Positions 15,951 to 23,910 of a DNA stretch of 29,497 bases are shown here, piece by piece. The DNA lies in contig SLDE01000010.1 in NCBI GenBank assembly GCA_007125455.1, positions 1 through 29,497 on the forward strand. The letters run 5' to 3'. This DNA is from Ectothiorhodospiraceae bacterium (GTDB taxonomy: Bacteria; Pseudomonadota; Gammaproteobacteria; Thiohalomonadales; Thiohalomonadaceae). The translations under genes and the position numbers were made by a program. Each line of letters begins with the position of its first letter. Position 1 is the stretch's first letter. The notes under the pieces were generated by a model. That model was not told the DNA's origin, did no database searches, and saw only the letters and a list, made by a program, of their open reading frames with translations.

Positions 15951-16835
15951 CTATCCCCTCACCATTTTCGGCATCTGCGAGGCAGGCACCACACGCACCA
16001 GCTCACCCAGCGCATCGCAGAGCTGTTGCTGAATGCCGTTCAGGGTCATGGCCGCCATCTGGCAGCCGGTACAGGCCCCGAGCATATTGACGTAGATGGT
16101 CTTGTCCACCACATCGACCAGCTCCACATCGCCATGGTCGCGCTGCAACATCGGGCGCAGCGACTCCAACACGGTTTCAATGCGACGGATGCGTTGCAGG
16201 TTGGTCATCCCGCCGGGCGCGGGCATACTGGCCACTTCAGGCAGCGGTGCGGCCTCGGCCACCGGTGCCTCGCCCAGCACCCGCGCCAGGATCTCCTCGA
16301 TCCCCTCGTGGCAGGCGGAGCAACCGCCCCCGGCCTTGGTGTAGTTGGTGATCTCTGCCACGCTGCGCAGCCCATTGTCGCGGATGGCCTTTTCGATCAT
16401 CACCTCGTCCACCGCAAAACACTTGCAGATCAGTGCCCCCTCCTCGTGGTCGTCCTGCCATACCTCGCCCCGGTAATCGGCAATGGCCGCCTCCAGGGCC
16501 TCGCGCCCCATCACCGAGCAGTGCATCTTCTCCGGCGGCAGGCCGTCAAGAAAATCGGCGATGTCCTGGTTGCTGACCTGGAGCGCTTCGTCCAGTGTCA
16601 TTCCCTTGACCATCTCGGTCAGTGCCGAAGAGGAGGCAATCGCGGAACCGCAGCCGAAGGTCTGAAACCCCGCATCGAGGATCACATCGCTGTGCGGATC
16701 GACCTTGAGGGTCAGGCGCAGCGCGTCGCCACAGGAGATCGAGCCCACCTCACCGGTGCCATTGGCATCACTGACCGCCCCGGCATTGCGTGGATTAAAA
16801 AAATGTTCCTGAACCTTCTCGGAATATTCCCACAT
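15951..16835 (-). CDS. nifU: Fe-S scaffold protein NifU
   Basis: NifU is the three-domain scaffold on which clusters for nitrogenase are made. The 294-residue protein has an IscU-like N-terminal domain with Cys35, Cys62 and Cys106. A central [2Fe-2S] ferredoxin-like domain has Cys137, Cys139, Cys172 and Cys175. The C-terminal Nfu domain has Cys255-x2-Cys258 (GACTGCQ). All nine are present, and the first seven are at the numbers known for Azotobacter NifU. I set the start at the ATG at 16835, which GAGGAGGG precedes. The longer frame upstream overlaps iscA. It is separated from iscA by 13 bases. Confidence 0.97.
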   Translation of the reverse strand: MWEYSEKVQEHFFNPRNAGAVSDANGTGEVGSISCGDALRLTLKVDPHSDVILDAGFQTFGCGSAIASSSALTEMVKGMTLDEALQVSNQDIADFLDGLPPEKMHCSVMGREALEAAIADYRGEVWQDDHEEGALICKCFAVDEVMIEKAIRDNGLRSVAEITNYTKAGGGCSACHEGIEEILARVLGEAPVAEAAPLPEVASMPAPGGMTNLQRIRRIETVLESLRPMLQRDHGDVELVDVVDKTIYVNMLGACTGCQMAAMTLNGIQQQLCDALGELVRVVPASQMPKMVRG

Positions 16836-16848
16836 CGCACTACCCTCC

Positions 16849-17172
16849 TCAGGCCGAGAACGACTTGCCGCAGCCACAGGAGGCCGTAGCATTGGGGTTG
16901 ATGAAGGTAAAACCGGAGCTCTCCAGCGACTCGGCAAAGTCGATGGTCACCCCATCCAGCAGCGGCGCACTGGCGGGATCGAGAATGATGCGCACCTTGC
17001 CGTGCTCGACAATGGTGTCATCGCTGGCCGGGTGGGTTTCGAGGGAGAGGTTGTAGCTGAAACCAGAGCACCCACCGCCGGTGATGGCAATGCGTAGCCC
17101 CGCGTCGGGGGTATCGGAACCCAGGATGAAGAGTCTCGCCGCCTTGGCGGCCTTGTCGGTCATGGTGATCAT
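16849..17172 (-). CDS. iscA: nif-linked A-type Fe-S carrier (IscA)
   Basis: This 107-residue protein is an A-type carrier that accepts or delivers Fe-S clusters or iron for nitrogenase. The three conserved cysteines are Cys35 (GGGCSGFSY) and Cys99/Cys101 near the end (ASCGCGKSFSA). It is the first gene of the nif accessory operon, with the sigma-54 promoter about 49 bases upstream. GGGAG six or so bases before the ATG at 17172 supports the start. An ErpA or HesB name would fit the motif equally well, but the place before nifU points to the nif copy. Confidence 0.95.
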   Translation of the reverse strand: MITMTDKAAKAARLFILGSDTPDAGLRIAITGGGCSGFSYNLSLETHPASDDTIVEHGKVRIILDPASAPLLDGVTIDFAESLESSGFTFINPNATASCGCGKSFSA

Positions 17173-17220
17173 CTGCTGCTCCCGTTCGGTATCCGCTTAA
17201 CAAGCTGTTAGGCGATACGG

Positions 17221-17236
17221 AGCAAGCGCTGTGCCA
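17221..17236 (-). promoter_or_regulatory. Sigma-54 promoter of the nif accessory operon
   Basis: On the minus strand the sequence TGGCACAGCGCTTGCT fits the sigma-54 consensus, with GG and GC ten bases apart. It is 49 bases before the iscA start and faces it. It should drive iscA-nifU-nifS-nifV-cysE and probably the downstream genes. No exact NifA TGT-N10-ACA site lies in the gap, only a near-match at 17320-17335. Confidence 0.85.
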
Positions 17237-17310
17237 CGACCACAGACATCGTAGGGCTCAGTAATTCAGTATCTTAGCGATGGCTAATGGCGGGCTTACA
17301 ACAACCGTAG

Positions 17311-17335
17311 GCGACAAATTGTCGCAAAGGCCTCA
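17311..17335 (-). promoter_or_regulatory. Perfect palindrome and near-match NifA site
   Basis: GCGACAAATTGTCGC (17311-17325) is a perfect 7-base inverted repeat around one base. Overlapping it on the minus strand, TGAGGCCTTTGCGACA (17320-17335) has one mismatch to the NifA form TGT-N10-ACA. Both are about 75-100 bases upstream of the -24 element, where an activator would bind. The end overlaps the stop codon of the transglycosylase gene. Which protein binds, if any, is unknown. Confidence 0.4.
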
Positions 17336-17989
17336 ACGACTGGCCGACAGACTGGCCCGGTAGCGGGTGTAGAGCAGGTTGACCCGTTCGACATAGTTGC
17401 GGGTCTCTTTGAATGGGGGGATACCGTTATAACGGGCCACCGCGGTGGGGCCGGCGTTGTAGGCGGCGGCGGCGAGGCTAATGTCGTTGTTGTAGCGCTT
17501 AAGCAGTTCACTGAGTAGTTGGGTGCCCCCGTTCAGGTTGGCCTCCACATCGAAGGGATCGGCCACATTGTAGCTGCGCTGGGTCTGCGGCATCAGCTGC
17601 ATCAGCCCCTGGGCACCGGCGCGGGAGACCGCCAGGCGGTTGAAGCTGGACTCGGCATGCACCACCGCCCGCACCAGCGCGGGATCGACACCATGACGCT
17701 CGGCTGCACGCTGGATAGGCTCGCGATAGTCGTCCATGTTGAGCGGTGCCTTGCTCCAGTCCCAACCGGCGCGTTCACAGCCCATGTAGGCCATCGCACA
17801 ACTGGGGCCGAGATCCTGATAGCTGCGACCATGCGGACGTTCGCTGCTGAAGCTGACCACACCATCTTCATCGACATATTTGTAGACATTCACCGCCTGC
17901 ACGGCGCTACCTTGCCCCAACAGCAACAGCAGGAGCGAAAGACGAAGGGTGAGCGGTAGGGAGATGCGTTCCATGACAAGGCCGACCAT
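17333..17989 (-). CDS. Lytic transglycosylase with DUF4124 domain
   Basis: The 218-residue protein begins with a signal peptide (hydrophobic LPLTLRLSLLLLLLG, cut near AVQA, about residue 32), so it acts in the periplasm. A DUF4124 stretch follows (VYKYVDEDGVVSFSSERP, about 35-52). The SLT domain then runs from about 88, with the catalytic Glu113 in VVHAESSFN, the GAQGLMQLMP motif and AAAYNAGPTAVARY. It cuts peptidoglycan to anhydromuropeptides. The start could be the ATG at 17989 or the one at 17974, since neither has a strong ribosome site. It lies just upstream of the nif promoter on the same strand and is not known to be part of nitrogen fixation. Confidence 0.9.
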   Translation of the reverse strand: MVGLVMERISLPLTLRLSLLLLLLGQGSAVQAVNVYKYVDEDGVVSFSSERPHGRSYQDLGPSCAMAYMGCERAGWDWSKAPLNMDDYREPIQRAAERHGVDPALVRAVVHAESSFNRLAVSRAGAQGLMQLMPQTQRSYNVADPFDVEANLNGGTQLLSELLKRYNNDISLAAAAYNAGPTAVARYNGIPPFKETRNYVERVNLLYTRYRASLSASR

Positions 17990-18048
17990 TGCAGGGGAGG
18001 TATCCGGAATTTTAGCCCGAATGTTGCACTTGTGTACACGCCCCTCCC

Positions 18049-19140
18049 TCAGGGCGAGACCTCCAGCATCCGCTCCAGTGCCAGCTTGGCCTGAACGGCC
18101 TCATCGGGGGCCACATGAACATCATTGACCACATAGCCTGCCACCAGGTTTTCCAGTACCCAGGCCAGGTGCTGCGGGTCGATGCGGAACATGGTGGAGC
18201 ACATGCACACGGTGGGCGACATGAAGTGTACATGCTTGCCCTCGTGCTTGAACTGCTGGTGCAGGCGGTTGACCAGGTTCAGCTCGGTGCCCACCAGCCA
18301 GCGGGTATTGGGCGCGGCGTCGCGGATGGTGTTGATGATGTATTCGGTGGAGCCGACATAGTCGGACTTCTGGCATACCTCGAACGGTGATTCGGGATGG
18401 GAGATGATGTAGCTGTCCGGGTACTTGGCCTTGAAGGCGTCGATGTGCTCGGGGCGGAACATCTGGTGTACCGAGCAAAAGCCCTTCCAGAGGATCATTT
18501 TGGCCTGTTTGATCTGCTCCGGGGTGAGGCCACCCAAGGGTAGATCAAAGTCCCACACCACCATCTCTTCCAGCGGGATGTCCATCTTGTAGCCGGTGTT
18601 GCGTCCCAGGTGCTGATCGGGGAAAAACAGCACCTTCTCGCGCTGGGAGAAAGACCACTCTAACACCCGTTGTGCATTGGTGGAGGTACAGACGATACCA
18701 CCATGGCGACCACAAAAGGCCTTGAGATCCGCCGCCGAGTTGATGTAGGTCACCGGTGTGACCTGCTCATCGGGTGCCAATACCTCGGCCAGCTCACGCC
18801 AGGCCCGCTCCACATTGGCCAGGTTGGCCATATCGGCCATCGAACAACCGGCGGCCATGTCAGGCAGGATCGCGGTCTGCTCGGGGCGGGAAAGGATATC
18901 CGCCACCTCGGCCATGAAGTGTACCCCGCAAAAGACAATGTAATCGGCCTTGGAGTTGGCCGCCTCACGGGAGAGCTTGAGCGAGTCACCGGAAAAGTCC
19001 GCGTGGCGAAACACCTCCTCGCGCTGATAGTGGTGGCCCAGGATCACCAGGCGCTCACCCAGCGTCTGCTTGGCCGCCACGATGCGGGCCTCGGCCTCGG
19101 CATCTGTCAACTGGGTATAGTCCTGGATCGCTAACATCAT
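18049..19140 (-). CDS. nadA: Quinolinate synthase NadA
   Basis: NadA condenses iminoaspartate and dihydroxyacetone phosphate to quinolinate in NAD synthesis, using a [4Fe-4S] cluster. The 363-residue protein has the cluster cysteines in AAGCSMAD (Cys99), KGFCSVHQMF (Cys222) and TVCMCSTMFR (Cys312 or Cys314), and the ILGHHYQ start of the first domain. Length fits the longer NadA type. AAGG six bases before the first ATG supports 19140. A second ATG directly follows. It lies alone on the minus strand between the transglycosylase and the repeat element at 19167. Confidence 0.95.
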   Translation of the reverse strand: MMLAIQDYTQLTDAEAEARIVAAKQTLGERLVILGHHYQREEVFRHADFSGDSLKLSREAANSKADYIVFCGVHFMAEVADILSRPEQTAILPDMAAGCSMADMANLANVERAWRELAEVLAPDEQVTPVTYINSAADLKAFCGRHGGIVCTSTNAQRVLEWSFSQREKVLFFPDQHLGRNTGYKMDIPLEEMVVWDFDLPLGGLTPEQIKQAKMILWKGFCSVHQMFRPEHIDAFKAKYPDSYIISHPESPFEVCQKSDYVGSTEYIINTIRDAAPNTRWLVGTELNLVNRLHQQFKHEGKHVHFMSPTVCMCSTMFRIDPQHLAWVLENLVAGYVVNDVHVAPDEAVQAKLALERMLEVSP

Positions 19141-19166
19141 CGATTACCTTGGCGTGAAAAAAAACA

Positions 19167-19334
19167 TTTTAACGCAGAGTACGCAGAGATAAAAATGGCA
19201 ACTGCTCGCTCCCACTCGATGGGCAAGTAGATACAAATAATGAAAGGTGAACGGACTCATTCATAACGAACACAGGCCCTTTCGCTTACATCATACCAGC
19301 CTTTCACTGCGTGCTCTGCGCCCTCTGCGTTTAA
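19167..19334. repeat. Inverted-repeat element with 9-bp CGCAGAG units
   Basis: The left arm (19167-19198) has two units, CGCAGAGTA and CGCAGAGAT. The right arm (19301-19334) on the minus strand reads CGCAGAGGG, CGCAGAGCA and CGCAGTGAA. The middle of about 100 bases is unlike that of the element at 12736-12864. The right arm contains the aspS stop codon (19331-19333), so the element abuts or forms the gene end. Confidence 0.75.
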
Positions 19335-21115
19335 TCGCCTTTAACCGGCTTGTTGACGCGGATCCCCAGTTCCACCAGTTGTGCGGGGGAGACATTGGAC
19401 GGGGCGTTGGTCAGCAGGCAGGCGGCGCTTTGGGTCTTGGGGAATGCCATCACATCACGGATCGACTTGGCGCCGGTCATCAGCATCACCAGGCGGTCCA
19501 GGCCGAAGGCCAGCCCACCATGGGGCGGACAACCGTACTTGAGTGCTTCGAGCAGGAAGCCGAACTTCTCTTCGGCCTCTTCGTCGCTGATCCCCAGCGC
19601 CTTAAAGACCTGCTTTTGCACCTGCTCGCGATAGATACGCATCGAGCCGCCGCCGATCTCGGTGCCGTTGAGCACCATGTCGTAGGCACGTGACAGGCAG
19701 GCACCCGGATCGGATTCCAGCTTGTCGATGTCCTCCTCGCGCGGTGAGGTGAAGGGGTGGTGCAGGGAGTACCAGCGCTGGTCCTTTTCATCCCACTCGA
19801 ACATGGGGAAGTCTACCACCCACAGCGGACGCCAGCCACGTTCCACCAGACCCAGGTCGTGGCCCAGCTTGACGCGCAGCGCGCCCAGTGCCTCATTGAC
19901 CACCTTGGCCTTGTCGGCACCGAAGAAGACGATATCGCCATCCTCGGCACCAACGCGCTGCATGATCCCCATCACCACCTCATCGGGCAGGAACTTGAGG
20001 ATCGGTGATTGCAGCCCTTCAACGCCCTTGGCCAGTTCGTTGACCTTGATATAGGCCAGCCCCTTGGCACCGTAGATACCGACGTACTTGGTGTAATCGT
20101 CGATCTCCTTGCGGGAGATGCTGCCACCCTTGGGTACGCGCAGCGCGGTGACACGGGAGCCGGGATCCTTGGCGGGAGCGGCGAAGACCTTGAACTCCAC
20201 CGCTTCCATCAGATCGGCCACCTCCACCAGCTCCAGCGGGATGCGCAGGTCGGGCTTGTCGGAGCCATAGCGCTGCATCGCCTCGGCATAGGGCATGCGC
20301 GGGAAGGGGTCGGGCAGCTGCTCTTCGAGCACCTTGGCGAACATCTCGCGGATCATCCCCTCCACCAGTTGGATGATCTCCTCCTCGCTCATGAACGAGG
20401 TCTCGATATCCAGCTGGGTGAACTCGGGCTGGCGATCGGCGCGCAGGTCTTCGTCGCGGAAGCAGCGCACGATCTGGTAGTAGCGGTCCATCCCCGAGAC
20501 CATCAGCAACTGCTTGAAGATCTGCGGCGACTGCGGCAGGGCAAAGAAGCTGCCCTGGTGGGTGCGGCTGGGCACCAAGTAGTCGCGCGCGCCTTCTGGG
20601 GTGGCCTTGGTCAGCATCGGGGTCTCGATGTCGAGGAAGCCGCGCTCGTCCAGGTAGTAGCGCAGCGCACGGCTCATCTCGGAGCGGAATTTCATCCGCT
20701 GATACATCTGCGGACGGCGCAGATCGATGTAGCGATGCTTGAGGCGGTGCTCCTCGCCGACTTCCTCATCGTCGATGTCCAGCATGAACGGCGGCGGCTC
20801 GGAGCGGTTGAGGATGGTCAGGGCCTGACCCAACACTTCCACCTGACCGGTGGGTAGATCGGCATTCTCGGTGCCCGCGGGGCGACGACGCACCCGACCC
20901 TTGATGTGCAGCACGAATTCGTTGCGCACGCTCTCGGCGGTGGCGAAGATATCCGGCAGATCCGGATCAAACACGACCTGGGCAAGGCCCTCGCGGTCGC
21001 GCAGGTCGATAAAGATGACCCCACCGTGGTCACGGCGGCGGTGTACCCAACCGGCCAGTTCGATCTCCTGATCGATATGGGATTCATTGATCTGGCCGCA
21101 GTAAAGGCTGCGCAT
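19331..21115 (-). CDS. aspS: Aspartyl-tRNA synthetase
   Basis: AspRS charges tRNA-Asp and in many bacteria lacking AsnRS also tRNA-Asn. The 594-residue protein has the OB-fold anticodon domain (about 1-110), the class II motif 2 (RCFRDEDLRADRQPEFTQ), the bacterial GAD insertion (about 280-420), and motif 3 (GLAFGLDRLVMLM) near the end. I set the start at 21115 (MRSLYCGQ), which AGGA precedes by eight bases. The frame continues 24 codons upstream without support. Its stop codon lies in the right arm of the 19167-19334 repeat. Confidence 0.97.
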   Translation of the reverse strand: MRSLYCGQINESHIDQEIELAGWVHRRRDHGGVIFIDLRDREGLAQVVFDPDLPDIFATAESVRNEFVLHIKGRVRRRPAGTENADLPTGQVEVLGQALTILNRSEPPPFMLDIDDEEVGEEHRLKHRYIDLRRPQMYQRMKFRSEMSRALRYYLDERGFLDIETPMLTKATPEGARDYLVPSRTHQGSFFALPQSPQIFKQLLMVSGMDRYYQIVRCFRDEDLRADRQPEFTQLDIETSFMSEEEIIQLVEGMIREMFAKVLEEQLPDPFPRMPYAEAMQRYGSDKPDLRIPLELVEVADLMEAVEFKVFAAPAKDPGSRVTALRVPKGGSISRKEIDDYTKYVGIYGAKGLAYIKVNELAKGVEGLQSPILKFLPDEVVMGIMQRVGAEDGDIVFFGADKAKVVNEALGALRVKLGHDLGLVERGWRPLWVVDFPMFEWDEKDQRWYSLHHPFTSPREEDIDKLESDPGACLSRAYDMVLNGTEIGGGSMRIYREQVQKQVFKALGISDEEAEEKFGFLLEALKYGCPPHGGLAFGLDRLVMLMTGAKSIRDVMAFPKTQSAACLLTNAPSNVSPAQLVELGIRVNKPVKGD

Positions 21116-21233
21116 GATGGTATTCCTGATAAGATTGAGTGATGGGTGAAAAGCGGGAATGTTACGGATTGGCGCGGCTGGGCGCAACTTTTTGCCGCCG
21201 TTGGGGAAAAGGAGAAAACGTCCAGACGTGAAG

Positions 21234-21259
21234 CGGCCGCGATAGGCTTACCGCGGCCG
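21234..21259. repeat. GC-rich hairpin between fmdB-like gene and aspS
   Basis: CGGCCGCG and CGCGGCCG form a perfect 8-bp stem around a 10-base loop. It lies downstream of the FmdB gene and upstream of aspS on the minus strand. There is no T-run, so a terminator role is not certain. It is 19 bases from the REP-like copy. Confidence 0.5.
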
Positions 21260-21278
21260 TCCCACAACATTAGCGTCT

Positions 21279-21300
21279 ATCGCGGCGCAGCCGCTCCTAC
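21279..21300 (-). repeat. REP-like palindromic repeat, second copy
   Basis: On the minus strand it reads GTAGGAGCGGCTGCGCCGCGAT, the classic form of this repeat with GCGGC and GCCGC arms. It is the inverted partner of the copy at 39-62 and lies 11 bases after the FmdB gene's stop. Confidence 0.7.
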
Positions 21301-21311
21301 ACGGGCCGTGG

Positions 21312-21575
21312 CTAGTCGGCGGCGCAGGCCGCACCACAACCGCCGCTGGCGCAAGCCGGGGCGGCATCAGAGCTGGCCAGATTCTTCTTGGCACCGCTCT
21401 TGAAGTCGGTCTCGTACCAGCCGCCGCCCTTGAGACGGAAACCGGCGGCGGAGATCTGTTTTTGTAATTCGGGGAGCTCGCAGGCAGGACAATCGACCAA
21501 TGGGGCATCGCTCATCTTCTGGATCGCCTCCATTGCATGACCGCAGCTCTGACATTGATATTCGTAGATCGGCAT
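21312..21575 (-). CDS. FmdB-type zinc ribbon protein
   Basis: This 87-residue protein begins MPIYEYQCQSCGH, the standard FmdB-type start, and has four cysteines in a zinc ribbon (Cys8, Cys11, Cys29, Cys32). The middle has the family's KGGGWYETDFK motif and the tail is rich in Ala, Gly and Cys. The family was first described as a putative regulator of formamidase genes, but the function in most bacteria is unknown. GAGG seven bases before the ATG at 21575 supports the start. It often lies next to aspS in gammaproteobacteria, as it does here, so the pairing is conserved. Confidence 0.92.
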   Translation of the reverse strand: MPIYEYQCQSCGHAMEAIQKMSDAPLVDCPACELPELQKQISAAGFRLKGGGWYETDFKSGAKKNLASSDAAPACASGGCGAACAAD

Positions 21576-21721
21576 CGTTACACCTCATCAGTAAGGGGGT
21601 AGGGATGGGCGCAAGATGGGGGCTGGCAACCGCTTTACCAAAGCCGGTTCCCGAACCAACCCGCCTGCATTACGGCAATTTTACCCCGCCTGCCGGGAAA
21701 CGGCCAGCCCTGATTCTGGCC

Positions 21722-21997
21722 TCAACGCAACCAGCCCTGCTCATCCTCAATCGCCCCGGTACGGGAGATGGCCTTGTGGGCCTCTTCCGCCGCCTTGCGT
21801 AGGCGCTGATGCTCCTGTACCGCCTGGCCGGAGTGGAAATAGCTATCGACCGCCTTAAGCACCTGGCGTAGCTTCTGTTGCTGGTAGTTGCAGTTCAGCA
21901 GTGCCTTGGCAACGTGGTGGGGGTCCTCCCCCTGTTCACGCATCCGTCCGGCCTCGGCCAGTGCCTGATTGAGCTCTTCTTCTGTGGGCATTGCCAT
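21722..21997 (-). CDS. Small helical protein of unknown function
   Basis: The 91-residue protein reads as helical throughout (EEELNQALAEAGRMREQG, then HHVAKALLNCNYQQQKLRQVLKAVDSYF), with no signal or membrane segment. I chose the ATG at 21997, which AAGGAG precedes by nine bases. The frame upstream of it is without support. It is divergent from the ABC exporter gene at 22084, so both may share the 86-base gap as a promoter region. I do not recognise a domain. Confidence 0.75.
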   Translation of the reverse strand: MAMPTEEELNQALAEAGRMREQGEDPHHVAKALLNCNYQQQKLRQVLKAVDSYFHSGQAVQEHQRLRKAAEEAHKAISRTGAIEDEQGWLR

Positions 21998-22083
21998 GCT
22001 AATCGACTCCTTGATTGGTTCTATATTCACCTCAAGGTACACCAGGCCACCCAGGCTTGCCAATATCGCGGTAGAATAATCCC

Positions 22084-23910
22084 ATGCATATCAAATACAC
22101 CGAACAACCCGAATCCCACCGCAAGGACTGGCTTACCATCCGCTCCCTGCTGCCCTACCTGTGGAACTACCGGGGCCGCGCCGGGCTGGCACTGGCCTTT
22201 TTGGTGCTGTCCAAGGTCGCCATCGTCGGGGTGCCGCTGGCGCTGAAAGAGATCGTCGACGCACTGGATACCCCGGAGGGGCGAGCGGTGGCCCTGCCTA
22301 TCGCCCTGCTGCTGGCCTATGGTCTGTTGCGCCTGGCCGGTTCGGCCTTTAACGAGCTGCGCGATGTGGTGTTTGCCAAGGTACGCCATGGCACCATGCG
22401 CACCCTTTCCCTCAAGGCGCTGGATCACCTGCACAAGCTCTCGCTGCGCTACCACCTGGAGCGCAAGACCGGGGCATTGTCGCGCGACATGGAGCGCGGC
22501 ACCCGTAGCGCCTCCTCGCTGCTCAACTACATGCTGTTCTCGATCCTGCCGACGGCGGTGGAACTGGGCTTGATCACCGTGATCCTGCTCAGCCAGTACC
22601 ACCCGCGCTATGCGCTGATCGTGGCGGTGATGGTGACGATCTACGTCACCCTCACCGTAACCATCACCAACTGGCGCATGAAATACCGCCACCGGATGAA
22701 TGCGATGGACTCGGAGGCCAACTCCCAGGCCATCGACAGCCTGATTAACTACGAAACGGTCAAATATTTCAACAACGAACGCTTCGAGCAGCAACGCTAC
22801 GGCAAGACCCTGCAACACTGGCAGGACGCGGCGGTGATGAGCCAAACCTCCATGTCCGGCCTCAACATCACCCAGGGGGCAATCATCGCCCTGGGGGTCA
22901 CGCTGATCATGATCTTCGCCGCCCAGGAGGTGATCGACGGCAGCATGAGCCTGGGGGATCTGGTGTTGGTGAATGCCTTCATGCTGCAGGTGTTTATCCC
23001 GCTCAACTTCCTCGGGGTGGTCTACAGCCAGGTCAAACACGCCCTCTCGGATATGGACCGCATGTTCAAGCTGCTGCAGGAGGACCCGGAGATCCGCGAC
23101 CTGGAAAACGCCCCGGCCCTGCAGGTGGGCAGTGGCGAGGTACGCTTTGAACAGGTCCAGTTCCACTACAACGCAGACCGCCCCATCCTGCGCGGGGTGA
23201 GCTTCACCGTACCCGCGGGCAGCAAGCTGGCGGTGGTCGGTCACAGCGGTGCGGGCAAGTCCACCCTGGCACGACTGCTGTTTCGCTTCTACGACGTAAG
23301 TGCCGGGCGCATCCTGATCAACGGCCAGGACATCCGCGAGGTCAGCCAGCAGAGCCTGCGCGAGGCGGTTGGCATCGTGCCGCAGGACACCGTGCTGTTC
23401 AACGACAGCGTCGGCTACAACATCGCCTACGGGCGCTGCGGTGCCAGCCAGGAAGACATCGAACAGGCCGCCCGCATGGCCAATATCCACGACTTTATCG
23501 CCTCCCTGCCGGAGGGCTACGACACGGTGGTGGGTGAGCGTGGCCTCAAGCTTTCCGGCGGCGAAAAACAGCGCATCGCCATCGCCCGCGCCATCCTCAA
23601 GAATCCGCGTATCCTGATCTTCGACGAGGCCACCTCCTCGCTCGACTCCCGCTCGGAAAAGACCATCCTCGACGCCCTGCAACAGCTCGCCAGCCACCAC
23701 ACCACCCTGGTGATCGCCCACCGCCTCTCCACCATCGTGGATGCCGACCATATCCTGGTCATGGACCAGGGCAACATCGTCGAACAGGGCAGTCACCAAC
23801 AACTGCTCGCGCAGGACGGCCACTACGCGCAAATGTGGGCACTGCAACAACAGGAGGCGGAGGAATTGGGTATACTGGCCGAACAGCCAGAAGGAGTTGA
23901 AGCACGGTGA
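22084..23910 (+). CDS. Atm1-type ABC exporter (permease-ATPase fusion)
   Basis: The 608-residue half transporter has a membrane part (about 25-320, six helices) followed by an ATPase domain. Walker A is GHSGAGKST (about 386-394), the signature LSGGEKQRIAIARA at about 491, Walker B ILIFDEATSSLD at about 514 and the H-loop AHRLSTI at about 545. All are intact. Such proteins of the Atm1/HMT1 group export glutathione-bound metals or sulfur compounds. The N-terminal YLWNYRGRAGLALAFLVLSKVA and NYETVKYFNNE segments are typical. The stop overlaps the next gene's GTG start by four bases, so it heads an operon. The cargo cannot be told from the sequence. Confidence 0.92.
   Translation: MHIKYTEQPESHRKDWLTIRSLLPYLWNYRGRAGLALAFLVLSKVAIVGVPLALKEIVDALDTPEGRAVALPIALLLAYGLLRLAGSAFNELRDVVFAKVRHGTMRTLSLKALDHLHKLSLRYHLERKTGALSRDMERGTRSASSLLNYMLFSILPTAVELGLITVILLSQYHPRYALIVAVMVTIYVTLTVTITNWRMKYRHRMNAMDSEANSQAIDSLINYETVKYFNNERFEQQRYGKTLQHWQDAAVMSQTSMSGLNITQGAIIALGVTLIMIFAAQEVIDGSMSLGDLVLVNAFMLQVFIPLNFLGVVYSQVKHALSDMDRMFKLLQEDPEIRDLENAPALQVGSGEVRFEQVQFHYNADRPILRGVSFTVPAGSKLAVVGHSGAGKSTLARLLFRFYDVSAGRILINGQDIREVSQQSLREAVGIVPQDTVLFNDSVGYNIAYGRCGASQEDIEQAARMANIHDFIASLPEGYDTVVGERGLKLSGGEKQRIAIARAILKNPRILIFDEATSSLDSRSEKTILDALQQLASHHTTLVIAHRLSTIVDADHILVMDQGNIVEQGSHQQLLAQDGHYAQMWALQQQEAEELGILAEQPEGVEAR

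Noticed and set aside
22027..23850. 607-residue open frame on the minus strand opposite the ABC exporter
   Set aside because: It is the complement of a clear ABC exporter with all motifs. High GC gives long empty frames on the other strand.
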